Shown piece by piece: positions 1-9,349 of a stretch of 64,000 nt of DNA (its first letter is position 1; each line of letters begins with the position of its first letter). The DNA lies in the NCBI RefSeq assembly GCF_004116385.1, contig NZ_PEIB01000006.1, positions 1 through 64,000 of the forward strand. Reading direction: 5' to 3'. The notes beneath the pieces are model-generated. The model saw only the letters and a list, made by a program, of their open reading frames with translations. It was not told the DNA's origin and ran no database searches. A program made the translations under genes and the position numbers. This DNA comes from Veronia nyctiphanis. Its GTDB lineage: Bacteria; Pseudomonadota; Gammaproteobacteria; Enterobacterales; Vibrionaceae.

Positions 1-518
1 TTAATAAATAAATTAATTTAAATCAGTGCTATATGGCATGATAGATGTTTAAAGTGAGAGGTGTTTCTGCTTTTGTTCAATTTTTTCATTCTATTTTAAT
101 TGAATGTTTAAATATTTCATTGGTTTACTTATTGTCAATGCTTCCAGTGTGTCTTTATTATGAGATATCGTCGTTTTTATGCTCTTTCTTCCCTAAAATC
201 CATTGAAAGTACGCCAAAGTATCACCTATGATTCTTGTGTTAATAATTAGTAATGTATGACTTGCAACTTAACATGTTGATTTTTAACTGGCGAGTGAGT
301 TTTCTTATATTTATTGTGTTTCATTATTGATAATTGTGTTTCTTAATTAAATACAGCAAAGAGATAGCTATAAATTAATATCTCAATGATTAATTTTTTG
401 ACCTATTATTTTTGTACGGGTTATGAAATCCGCTGCAAATCTGCTATTCGGGAATTTGCTATTAATCCTTGCGTAAAAAATTACGGTAAGCATTCGATAA
501 TTAAATGGAGAAACTAGT
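1..518. other. AT-rich region upstream of the microcin-like gene
   Basis: About 500 bases, visibly AT-rich, with no convincing long gene. A TATAAA at 369-374 could be a -10 element for the cassette, but I see no good -35 partner. A 43-codon + strand frame (386-517, ATG to TAG) ends one base before the ATG of the peptide gene at 519. It has no clear ribosome binding site and is not annotated as a gene. The window starts inside this region, so an immunity or regulatory gene could lie further upstream. Confidence 0.5.
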
Positions 519-719
519 ATGAAACAAGTCATTACTATGGAAGAAGCAAAAGAAGTGAACGGTGGTACTGGTGGTCTTGGTGGTATTCTCGGCGGTATCA
601 TTGATATTGTTCTGACTATTGTTGACGCTATTCCAAGCGCAACTCTAGGCGACGTTGCGAAATCTTTATTTACACTTGTTGCCAACGTTGTTAAAGGCCT
701 ATTTGGCGGTAACAAATAA
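519..719 (+). CDS. double-glycine leader peptide, putative class II microcin/bacteriocin precursor
   Basis: This encodes a 66-residue precursor. Residues 1-16 (MKQVITMEEAKEVNGG) form a leader of the double-glycine type: counting back from the cleavage site there are Gly-1, Gly-2, Val-4, Glu-8 and Ile-12, matching the pattern cut by C39 peptidases. The predicted mature peptide is 50 residues, has no cysteine, begins with closely spaced glycine pairs (GG-L-GG-IL-GG, a glycine-zipper-like stretch), continues into a hydrophobic region with few charges, and ends GLFGGNK. A Shine-Dalgarno GGAG lies nine bases before the ATG. The next gene is an exporter with a C39 domain, which strongly supports secretion after leader removal. 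Antibacterial activity is inferred. A signalling peptide is the main alternative. No modifying enzymes such as lanthionine synthetases are nearby, so an unmodified peptide is likely. Confidence 0.8.
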   Translation: MKQVITMEEAKEVNGGTGGLGGILGGIIDIVLTIVDAIPSATLGDVAKSLFTLVANVVKGLFGGNK

Positions 720-740
720 TTAACAATTAATAGTGAAAAA

Positions 741-771
741 ACGCATCTCCTTTGTCATAAGGGAGATGCGT
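741..771. terminator. stem-loop between peptide gene and exporter gene
   Basis: An inverted repeat (ACGCATCTCC ... GGAGATGCGT, extended by further pairs including a U-G) sits 21 bases after the peptide stop codon. On the + strand it is followed by TAAAAATAAA rather than a run of T, so it is not a classical intrinsic terminator in that direction. It could protect the 3' end of the peptide mRNA or cause partial termination, giving more peptide than exporter. On the - strand the A-run at 735-740 would act as a U-tract. Confidence 0.5.
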
Positions 772-904
772 AAAAATAAAATAATATAATAAGTCAGCGT
801 TTGACTGACAATAAATGTTGGAAGCTGGACGCTTTCAACTTGCTGAATTACTGACACTACATCCTGTAGCGATTCAGATAGCATTTTCAGGGAGCCTTAT
901 ACAT

Positions 905-3079
905 ATGAGTTCTGCCCCGCTTAAGGTCATCCTTCAAAGCGAAGTCACCGAGTGTGGAAATGCTTGTTTGGCTATGGTTGCCAGCAAATTTGGTGTCGAA
1001 CTGACTCTCCCTCAACTTCGTAAACTCAACCCAGCTGAAATCGGCGCGGGTGTGAACCTCAAAGATATCTCAGAAGTCGCCTTGATGGCTGGCTTCCACT
1101 GTAGCCCAGTAAAATTCGACAACGATAAACCGGAAGAACTTGAACTTCCCTGTATTGTCCATTGGGGTGGGAACCATTTCGTTGTTCTTGAGTCAGTCAG
1201 TAATGATCAACTGAAGGTCATTGATCCTGCCCTTGGTCGCCGAATATATAAGAGAGACTACTTCGCAGAGATGGTGACAGGTTATGCATTAGAACTGACG
1301 CCAAACTTCGACAAAAAGCCTGACTTAAGTAACCTTCTGTCTGATAGCGGCAGAGGTATTGTTACTTTTAAGGCATTACAGCGTGTGATGCCTGGCTTTA
1401 GAAACAACCTACTGCTTGTCCTACTGATGAGTTTTACTGTTGTTTTTATTTCTATGCTATCTCCACTTTATGTTCAGAAAGTGGTTGACGAGGCAATATC
1501 GAAAGGCAATTTAGATCTCCTCTATGTTCTCTCTGTCGTCTTTGCCGCTATATTTCTCCATGAAGTCGTCTTTAGTTATGTAGCAGAAATAACAAAGGTC
1601 AGTTTAAGAAACCGGCTTAAAGAAAAGCTGACAACCAGTATCTTCGCGAAACTTATTTATTTACCTATTGATTACTTTAATCGAAGAACAACGGGTGATT
1701 CACTCTCGCGGATAGGCTCCGCAGAGGGCATTACACATTACATGGTAGATGGCGTTATTGTCATTGTGACATCGACAGTGATGATCGCTCTTTCCATCTC
1801 TGTCATGTTGTACTTCAATGTGCTTCTCTCTGTCTTATCCGTGCTGGTCATGCTTGTTTTCGCCCTTTCAAAGTATTTGTTCAAGCGCTCTGTTATTCAT
1901 GTTGAAAAACAGCTGATTAATGACAGGGTGAAATCTGACTCATTAGCTATTGATATCATTAAATCGATCAAGACGATTAAGTCGTATTCGTCAGAGTTTA
2001 GGAAAAATAATACTTGGTCGAGCTTCTTCTCTTCTTACATTGCTCAGGATATTAAAAAGGCCAAAATTGATATTCACATTGGCATTCTGAGTAAGCTCTT
2101 TCTGTACTCAGAACTTTTATTGATAGTCACGCTCGGTGGTTACTTAGTGATCAAAGGTGATATGACTGTCGGAACCATGTTTGCCTTCATTCTCTATAAA
2201 AATATTTTTACCGAGGAGGTCATTAAGCTGGTAGAAATGCTGATCGTTAAACAGTCGATAGAAGTTCACTTAGAGCGTGTTAATGACATTATTGATCACG
2301 AATCTGAAGTGGAAGACCTTGCTCGAAATGAGAAAACGATTGAGCGACAGGTGACATTTCCAGTATCGAAAGCGATTAATCTTGCCGACGGGGTAAGTGT
2401 TAATGTCAACCAACTTGATTATCAGCCCGCTGGTGCGCCACATAAAATCCTTAAGAATGTAAACCTAAAAATAGATAAAGGTGAAAAGGTTTGTATTATC
2501 GGTAAAACGGGTTCGGGTAAAACCACGTTGACCAGTATTATCTCAGGGTTATTCCGTCAGAGCACGGGTACGGTTGAGCTTGAGAAGGTCGACACGCTTT
2601 CACTCAACCCAGTTGCCCACAGGGCGTTGACTTCAACACTGTCTCAGGATGATGAGATTTTTGCCGGGAGCATTGAGGAAAACATCACCTTAAGTCCTTA
2701 TGACATTGATTACGACTATCTGGACTATGTGTGCAAGCTGAGCCTGATAGACAAAGATATCGAAAAGATGACTGTGGGATATAAAACGCTGTTATCTGAT
2801 AACTCAGGCTTTCTCTCTGCGGGTCAGAAGCAACGCTTGCTCATTGCAAGGGCGCTGTATCAAAAACCAAGGCTCCTTATTCTGGATGAATTCACCTCTA
2901 ACCTTGACGAAAGGACCTCAAAGCGTTTGGTGGATAACATTATTAAACATGTTAAATGCACCTTGATTGTTATCTCTCACGATACGTCAATCATGACACG
3001 TTTTGACTCTGCTTATCTGGTAAGTAATGGTCGGTTGAGGAAACTTCGTCATCGAGAGGTCAATCATGTCAGTGATTGA
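905..3079 (+). CDS. peptidase-containing ABC transporter (C39 peptidase / bacteriocin exporter)
   Basis: This is a 724-residue inner-membrane exporter that should cut the double-glycine leader and pump out the mature peptide. The N-terminal C39 peptidase domain (about residues 8-130) has a complete catalytic set: Gln11, Cys17 (TECGNACLAM), His91 (WGGNHFVV) and Asp107 (IDPALG). Hydrophobic membrane segments follow over about residues 160-450. The ATPase domain has Walker A GKTGSGKTT near 535, signature LSAGQKQR near 636, Walker B LLILDE near 660 and an H-loop VISHD. I chose the ATG at 905 because AGGGAG lies just upstream and homologues begin a few residues before the Gln/Cys motif. An in-frame ATG at 815 would add 30 residues. 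The 3' end overlaps the next gene by 14 bases. It resembles CvaB and the PCAT family. Confidence 0.93.
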   Translation: MSSAPLKVILQSEVTECGNACLAMVASKFGVELTLPQLRKLNPAEIGAGVNLKDISEVALMAGFHCSPVKFDNDKPEELELPCIVHWGGNHFVVLESVSNDQLKVIDPALGRRIYKRDYFAEMVTGYALELTPNFDKKPDLSNLLSDSGRGIVTFKALQRVMPGFRNNLLLVLLMSFTVVFISMLSPLYVQKVVDEAISKGNLDLLYVLSVVFAAIFLHEVVFSYVAEITKVSLRNRLKEKLTTSIFAKLIYLPIDYFNRRTTGDSLSRIGSAEGITHYMVDGVIVIVTSTVMIALSISVMLYFNVLLSVLSVLVMLVFALSKYLFKRSVIHVEKQLINDRVKSDSLAIDIIKSIKTIKSYSSEFRKNNTWSSFFSSYIAQDIKKAKIDIHIGILSKLFLYSELLLIVTLGGYLVIKGDMTVGTMFAFILYKNIFTEEVIKLVEMLIVKQSIEVHLERVNDIIDHESEVEDLARNEKTIERQVTFPVSKAINLADGVSVNVNQLDYQPAGAPHKILKNVNLKIDKGEKVCIIGKTGSGKTTLTSIISGLFRQSTGTVELEKVDTLSLNPVAHRALTSTLSQDDEIFAGSIEENITLSPYDIDYDYLDYVCKLSLIDKDIEKMTVGYKTLLSDNSGFLSAGQKQRLLIARALYQKPRLLILDEFTSNLDERTSKRLVDNIIKHVKCTLIVISHDTSIMTRFDSAYLVSNGRLRKLRHREVNHVSD

Positions 3080-5245
3080 TCCGCAGCGTGGCAAAATCAG
3101 TCTAAAGACTCGCTTTCTTGTGAGGCTTTTTTCTTTTCTGCCTTACCGTTTGTTGAGCTGGTTCATTGCCCCGTTGTCAGGTTCTCGTTTAAGTCTATCG
3201 ATAATCAACTCATTGCGGATAACATTCAGGCTTACATGCCTGATATGAAAAGCCGGTCAAAACAATACGTTCGCCGCATAAAGCGTGACTACTTGATGAG
3301 TGCATTCAGCCAGTACCTGTTGTCTAAAGCTTTTTTTAGTCGTATTGCCAAGGTATTCAACTCTTCATCTGAACAGACACTGTTACTCAGCCATCAAGGC
3401 AAACTAAATCTATTTGTCATTCACCCTTTCGGTTGCTATTTCACCACAGCACTGTTGCTGATTCGTAGCCTTAGACAAAGAGATATGCCAATTTACTTGG
3501 TTGTCGATGACAAGCTGAAAGGTTACATGACCATCGAGCGCCTCCAGAGTATCTGTGACACTCTGACTGAAGAGGGGCGAGTGACGGTTTATAAGGCGTC
3601 AGAAATTCAGTTCGATCAGGCATTTTTGTCAGACATGGAGCGTCAAGCGATTAACGTCATCATGCCAACCACCATTTCAGCTGGCATGCAGGATTTTGCC
3701 TCCGTGAAGTTTTTATCAAAGACGATTCAGCTATCCGCCTGTTTAAGCACAGTCATTACGCATCAAAGAGATTGTGCGGTGTATACGATTGATACGCCGA
3801 TAAATATATTTAACCTTTCCAGTCATTCATTGACATTACGCGCGCTGTCGATAAGAGACAGTGAAGCGGAAGACTCTGGACGTATTGCCAGACAATGGTT
3901 AACGCGTGTTGTGAACGATATGCAGCAACAAGTCTTGGAAAGAACGGATCAATGGCTGGAGTGGATCTTGGCAGAAAAGTTCTATGGACGGCCTGATCCA
4001 GCCAGTATGGGGGTAGAAATGAAAGAGAACTTTGGCAGTTTTGTTTCGGGTCGTGTGGAGGTTCCAGCAGGCTTAAGAATGCTTTGCTATGGTCTTCTGT
4101 CATTTTTTGTCACCGCACTTATCATGATGGGAACAGTGAAATACTCTCCCAGTGATGCTGCACCGGGTTATTTACTTGCGACTGATGAAACCGCCGTGGT
4201 GAAGAGTGAGTACACGGGACAGGTAATTTCTGTGGATGTGGAAGAGGGCAGTGTTGTCGGTAAAGACCAACTTCTCTACCGAATTAAAGTGAATAACCAG
4301 TCTGTTAGCTCTTCAACCTTGGGTGATAGCTTGATAGGCCAGTTACAGAAAGATATGACTGCTTTAAATCAGCGAATAAAAACCCTGAAAGAAGAGCATG
4401 TTGTTAGCGTCAGAACGATAAAAAAAGAGATAAACAGCAAAATAGATCAACTGCGTACTCTCGACGGCTTGATGGCTCAGCAACAATCCACGCTGGAGCT
4501 GCTACGAAATCACAATGAGCGGATTAAATCGCTCTACCGCAAGGATCTTACATCTCGCACTGTGTTAGAGCAGGAAAAACTCAAGCTCCTTAATGCTGAA
4601 AAAGAAATGACAAACTATCGGTTCAGGAAGAAAGGCCTGAGTACCGAGATTGACCGTCTGAGTAGTGAGATTAAGCGCAGAGATATCAACCTCAGGCTCA
4701 ATGTCGAAGCTGAAGCGTTGAAGATCTCATCAGTAGAGAAGCAGTTACTTGAGTTGAGTGAGGATCGTGTAGTCAGCATTTATGCCAATAAATCGGGTGT
4801 GGTAAATAATCTCAAAGTCGCTAGCGGCGATACGATCATTGTCGATGGGCGCGAGATCATGGAGATCACCCCATCAGCAACGGAGAAAATCACCAATGCT
4901 GTGGTGTTTATCCCGACAGGGAAATTAGTCGATATTGATGTGGGTAAACCGCTTCGCGTCGTGGTTGATGCGTTTCCTGTTTCCGAGTATGGCAGTTTTA
5001 CCGGAAGGATTACCCGACTGTCTAGCTCGACCTTTAAGCATACTGACTTCGTTGTTGAGCTGCCCCGAGGCTCTCTCTACTACAAAGCGGACGTTGAAAT
5101 TTATGCAGGAGAAGGTGGATCAACGAATAATATGGACTCATTTAAACCGGGGATGCTGATCACTGCTGATATCTTGGGAGACAAAACTACACTCTTTGAG
5201 TGGCTGTTTGAGCCCTTTATCAAGGCGTTTAGACGCGTATTCTAA
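3066..5245 (+). CDS. HlyD-family membrane fusion protein with N-terminal LpxL/HtrB-like acyltransferase domain (frame break)
   Basis: The frame opened by the ATG at 3066 (RFLVRLFSFLPYRLLSWFI) stops at 3248. The continuing frame is already coding before its first ATG at 3236, so one base is missing between about 3170 and 3195. Restored, the protein is about 726 residues. Residues 1 to about 310 look like a lipid A acyltransferase-type domain: an N-terminal hydrophobic segment, a VIHPFGCYF segment where the family has HFGNWE, a VKFLSKTIQLSA segment and a terminal WLEW. The catalytic acidic residue of the HX4(D/E) motif appears to be absent. A membrane segment (LLSFFVTALIMMG) and a HlyD/CvaA-type periplasmic adaptor with lipoyl-like halves around a coiled coil follow. 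The gene is coupled to the exporter by a 14-base overlap. Its expected role is to bridge the exporter to TolC. The acyltransferase-like part is unusual and its function is unknown. Confidence 0.82.
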
Positions 5246-5253
5246 ATAAAAAA

Positions 5254-5276
5254 AACGCCCTGCTTAGCAGGGCGTT
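5254..5276. terminator. bidirectional intrinsic terminator
   Basis: A perfect 10-base stem (AACGCCCTGC / GCAGGGCGTT) with a three-base loop, flanked by an A-run on the left and a T-run on the right. It lies between the convergent membrane fusion protein gene and the hexose-phosphate mutase gene and should end transcription from both sides. Confidence 0.9.
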
Positions 5277-5308
5277 TTCGTTATGTCTGCTGTTAGCATC
5301 CTCAGCGA

Positions 5309-6720
5309 CTACAGTTCTAAAAACTGCTTGAGATCGCCGACCATTGCTTCTGCTGTCTCTTTGTCTTCCCACTCTACGAAGATACGCAGAAGAGGTTCGG
5401 TACCAGAGAAACGCAGCAGTGCCCAGCCACCACTCTTGAAATAGACCTTAAGACCATCGGCATAGCTGACTTTTTCAATATCATGCTTGAAGTCAGGCAG
5501 TGCTTTTTCAACATAAATCTTGTTGTAAAGCGCTTCGCGCTGAGACGGCTTGAATGTACAGTCACCTTCTGCTGTATAGGCATAGCCATATTTGCTATAG
5601 ATTTCATCAAGCAGTTCTGACAATTTTTTGCCCGTGACACTGATCATCTCAACAAGAAGCTCGATGCAAATACGCCATCTTTGCCTTTAATGTGACCACG
5701 GATGGTCAGGCCACCTGAGCTTTCACCGCCTATCAGAGAGTCATCCGCTTCCATTTGTGAACTGATGTGTTTAAAGCCAACAGGGACTTCAAAACACTTC
5801 TCGTCATGGTCAGCTGCGACTTTGTCCAGCAGATGCGTGGTTGCAATGTTGCGGACAACCGAGCCTTTCCAGCCTTTGTATTCCAGAAGGTAGTAGTAAA
5901 GTAGTAACAAGACTTCATTTGGATGAATGAAGTTACCTTTTTCATCGATGATACCAAGACGGTCAGCATCGCCATCGGTGCCGATACCGATGTCGTAACC
6001 TTCATGGGCAACAAGGTGCTTCAGGCGATAAAGTGTTGCGGCATTTGGTGATGGCATTAAGCCGCCAAACGAAGGGTTTTGACCATCGTTAATCACATCA
6101 ACGTCGCAGCGTCCGTTGATTAACACGGTTTGCAGGGCGTTTTTCGCTACACCGAACATTGGGTCAATCAGTACACGTAGATTCGCCGCTTTTATCGCTT
6201 CAATGTCGATAAAATCGATAACCGCATCAACGAACTCATTCATTGGGTTGATGATTTGTACACTGCCGTTCGCAACTGCCTCTTCGAAATCGACAGACTT
6301 AATGTCGCTTTGCTGAAGCGTCGTTACCTGCTCTTCGATTTTCGCGGTGATCACCTCGTCAGCGTCGCGGCCGCCTTCGATAAACACTTTAATGCCGTTG
6401 TAGTCTGCCGGGTTGTGTGATGCCGTGATACACGCAGAGTAGTGGGTTTTCATCTCGCGGGCTTTGAACATCACTATAGGCGTTGGGACAAACTTGTCGA
6501 TGAAGCTTACCGTAATGCCATTTGCTGCCAGTACTTCTGAGAACCATTTTGCCGCTTTATCTGACAGGAAACGTCTGTCGAAACCAATAACGAAACCCGG
6601 TTCTACCGCATTCTCGTTGACCATGATGTTCGCCAGCCCTTGTGCCGCCAGACGAACATTGCCACGGGTAAATTCTTCACCAATCAGGGCGCGCCAGCCG
6701 CCGGTACCAAACTTGATCAT
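5309..6720 (-). CDS. phosphomannomutase/phosphoglucomutase-family protein of the chitin locus (frame break)
   Basis: This is a cytoplasmic alpha-D-phosphohexomutase of about 470 residues. Visible motifs are the N-terminal KFGTGGWRA, the active-site phosphoserine loop TASHNP, the metal-binding loop DGDADRLG, the sugar-binding GGESSGG and a C-terminal phosphate-binding RFSGTEPLLR. The frame starting at 6720 ends at 5644 and the C-terminal part continues in another frame from about 5660. Adding one base near 5654-5661 restores SSLLVEMISVTGKKL. As last gene of the chitin operon, directly after chitobiose phosphorylase, it probably converts the GlcNAc-1-phosphate released by that enzyme to GlcNAc-6-phosphate. 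The same gene order (VC0611-VC0612) is known in V. cholerae. The exact substrate is inferred from context. Confidence 0.88.
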
Positions 6721-6771
6721 TTTGAATTCCTTTCAAAGTAAAAACGGGAGCCGTGGCTCCCGTAAAATCCG

Positions 6772-9177
6772 TTAGCCCAGTACGACGGTAACCTGGTTGA
6801 CGGTGCCTTCGGCTTGCGCTGGAATTGCGCCTTCGATTGCCTCGCCATTGAGTAAGATTGACGTCACGCCTTTGCTGACACCGTTCGGGTTTTCGACTTT
6901 GATTTGATAAGTTGCACCGCGCCACTCGCGGTTAACTTCAAAGCCCGGCCAGCTTGTTGGAATACATGGATCAACCGTCAGGCCATCAAAGCCAGTCTGT
7001 ACGCCCAGAATGAAGTTGGTCACAGCAAAGTATGCCCAGCCAGATGTACCTGTCAGCCATGGGTGGTTTGCGCGGCCATGGTTTTCATGGTCGCGGCCCA
7101 TGATGAACTGCACATAGCTGTAAGGTTCAGCGATGCGGGTATCAATCATCTCATTTTGGTTATACGGGTTCAGTGCGTCATAGAACTTCATCGCACGGTC
7201 ACCACGGCCCAGCTTGGCTTCAGCCACCCACGCCCATGGGTTCGGGTGAGAGAAGATGGCACCGTTTTCTTTCACGCCCTGATAAACACGGGTAACAAAA
7301 CCGATGTCATCATTTGGCGTTGCGAAAGACGGCGCATTCAGGTGAAGACCGAATTCAGAGAACAGGTTCTCGTCAACGGCATCCATCGCTTTCTCGCCAC
7401 GCTCTTGCGAAGCAAGGCCTGACAGAACTGCCAGTGTGTTTGACTCAAGGTGGATGCAGCCTTCAGTTTGTTGAGCAGTACCGATTTTGTCACCGTTTTT
7501 GGTCAGGCCGCGGATATACCACTCGCCTTCGTCATCCCAAAGGTGCGCTTCACACGCTTCACGTACGTCGGCTGCCATGATGGTGTATTTCTCAACATCT
7601 TCAGTTTTGCCGAGGTGCTTCGCCAGTGAAACGAACTCTTGCAGTGCCCAGAAGTGCAGGAATGACACCATAGACGACTCACCACCGCCAAGGTTCAGAC
7701 AGTCATTCCAGTCTGCGCGTAGACCTTTACAGATACCTGTCTGGCCCACATACTCAGCAGAGAAATCAAGCGCTGCTTTCATGTGCTCGTACACGGTGGC
7801 ATCGCCGCCGTCAGCATAAGGGATTACTTCGTCAAAGAAGCCTTCTTCGCCTGTTTCTGTCACGTATTTGCAGATGGTGGGTACCAGCCACAGGTGATCG
7901 TCTGAACAGGTGTCTTCAATACCGTGTATCTTGTCTTCGTCGCTTGGCGTTGGGACAACAGTTGGAGATTTCGATGGCTCAACGTCTGCTTTTTCAGGAT
8001 CGAACCAGTCTGGATCGAACAGGTGGAGACCGTAACCGGCTTTAACCTGACCGCGGAGTAGGTCAACCAGACGCTTTCTGGTCATCTCAGGGTTGGAGTG
8101 CGGGACTGAGATTGCATCCTGCGCTGTGTCACGGTAACCAAGGCCTGTACGACCGCCCACTTCGATAAATGATGCGAAGCGTGACCAAACCACACAGGTT
8201 TCAGCCTGATAAAGGGTCCATGCATTGATCATGGTGTCCAGACCTTCGTTTGGCGACTTCACGCTGAACTTGGCGCAACGACTGTCCCAATGCTCGCGGA
8301 TACCAGCAAATGCGGCATCAACGTTAGCAAAATCTTGATACTTCTCGCGAAGACGCTCACCTTCGCCTTTACCCATGCCCAGTACGAAAACAAAGCGTAC
8401 TTCTTCACCCGGCTGGATAACGAATTGCTTGTGCAGAGAGCCACAGTGGTTGTAACACGTCTGTACGTGGTTAGAGCAACGACCTTTCTCTACTGCGATT
8501 GGGTTCGCTTCGTCACGGTATAAGCCAAGGAAGCTGTCACGTTGGCCGTCGTAGCTGTCTGGTTCAAAGTTTGAAGCCAGATAGTAGAAGCCTTCATAGT
8601 CGTTGGTGTTGTAGTAGAGATCGTACTCAATCACGCCATTTTTGTATGACGTACCCGCTGAGTAGAGGCTCATTTGATGGTTCTGGTTATCAGACTGAAT
8701 GTGGCTGAACGAGAACTCAACAAAAGAGAATGCACTTATAGTACGCGGCTTGTCGCCGTCGTTTTTCACTTTGACATCCCAGACCTGTGCGTCTTCACCT
8801 TTTGGTACAAACAGGGTTTTCGATGCCGTGATGCCGTTGTATTCACACTTGAATTTCGAGTATGAAAGGCCGTGACGTACTTCGTAGCTGGCTTCTTCAA
8901 GGCTCTTTGCTACTGGCTGCCATGAGATAGACCAGTAATCGCCTGTCTCATCATCACGCAGATAAACATAGTGACCCGGACGGTCGAAGGTCGCGTTTGG
9001 ACGGAATTTGGTTACGCGATTATATTCCGGGCTGTTATAGAAACTGTAACCGCCTGCATTGTGAGAGATAACGGTACAGAATTTTTCCGTGCCAAGGTAG
9101 TTTGTCCACGGCGCCGGAACATCAGGGCGGGTGATGACATATTCCCTGTTTTCATTATCAAAATAACCGTATTTCAT
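6772..9177 (-). CDS. chbP: N,N'-diacetylchitobiose phosphorylase (GH94)
   Basis: This 801-residue cytoplasmic enzyme cleaves (GlcNAc)2 with phosphate to GlcNAc-1-phosphate and GlcNAc. The length equals that of the characterised Vibrio proteolyticus enzyme. The general acid Asp falls at position 492 (RADWNDCLNLGGGESS), as in that enzyme. Other GH94 features are the N-terminal beta-sandwich region, the central alpha/alpha barrel segment with WSRFASFIEVGGRTGLGYRDTAQD, and the C-terminal HPWLTGTSGW phosphate-binding stretch. The ORF is intact. The phosphomutase gene follows 51 bases downstream. Upstream, 172 bases separate it from gspK, so it may also have its own promoter. Confidence 0.95.
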   Translation of the reverse strand: MKYGYFDNENREYVITRPDVPAPWTNYLGTEKFCTVISHNAGGYSFYNSPEYNRVTKFRPNATFDRPGHYVYLRDDETGDYWSISWQPVAKSLEEASYEVRHGLSYSKFKCEYNGITASKTLFVPKGEDAQVWDVKVKNDGDKPRTISAFSFVEFSFSHIQSDNQNHQMSLYSAGTSYKNGVIEYDLYYNTNDYEGFYYLASNFEPDSYDGQRDSFLGLYRDEANPIAVEKGRCSNHVQTCYNHCGSLHKQFVIQPGEEVRFVFVLGMGKGEGERLREKYQDFANVDAAFAGIREHWDSRCAKFSVKSPNEGLDTMINAWTLYQAETCVVWSRFASFIEVGGRTGLGYRDTAQDAISVPHSNPEMTRKRLVDLLRGQVKAGYGLHLFDPDWFDPEKADVEPSKSPTVVPTPSDEDKIHGIEDTCSDDHLWLVPTICKYVTETGEEGFFDEVIPYADGGDATVYEHMKAALDFSAEYVGQTGICKGLRADWNDCLNLGGGESSMVSFLHFWALQEFVSLAKHLGKTEDVEKYTIMAADVREACEAHLWDDEGEWYIRGLTKNGDKIGTAQQTEGCIHLESNTLAVLSGLASQERGEKAMDAVDENLFSEFGLHLNAPSFATPNDDIGFVTRVYQGVKENGAIFSHPNPWAWVAEAKLGRGDRAMKFYDALNPYNQNEMIDTRIAEPYSYVQFIMGRDHENHGRANHPWLTGTSGWAYFAVTNFILGVQTGFDGLTVDPCIPTSWPGFEVNREWRGATYQIKVENPNGVSKGVTSILLNGEAIEGAIPAQAEGTVNQVTVVLG

Positions 9178-9349
9178 TGATGTATCCTTATTCGCTATCC
9201 TGCACTGATCGGGACTGAGACGTCATCATTCATCCCGACAGTTCATTGTGTATGAGCGCTTTGTTGGCACCCAGTCTCTTGTTAACCGCCAGTGTTACTG
9301 GCAAACGGTATTAAATGTCTGAGCTGATTATTCGCCAGCCCAGAAAAAA

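Noticed and set aside
383-715. 110-residue - strand ORF antisense to the microcin-like gene
   Set aside because: It mirrors the coding strand of the precursor, has low-complexity Pro/Ser/Ile content, no ribosome binding site and no recognisable domain.
3066-3248. Stand-alone 60-residue protein between exporter and membrane fusion protein, or a programmed frameshift
   Set aside because: The downstream frame is already coding before its first ATG and the two parts join into one acyltransferase-like domain. The break matches the window-wide missing-base pattern, so one gene with an indel is simpler.
6904-7422. 172-residue + strand ORF opposite chbP
   Set aside because: It is a shadow of a well-supported GH94 gene in GC-rich coding sequence. 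No independent motif is present.
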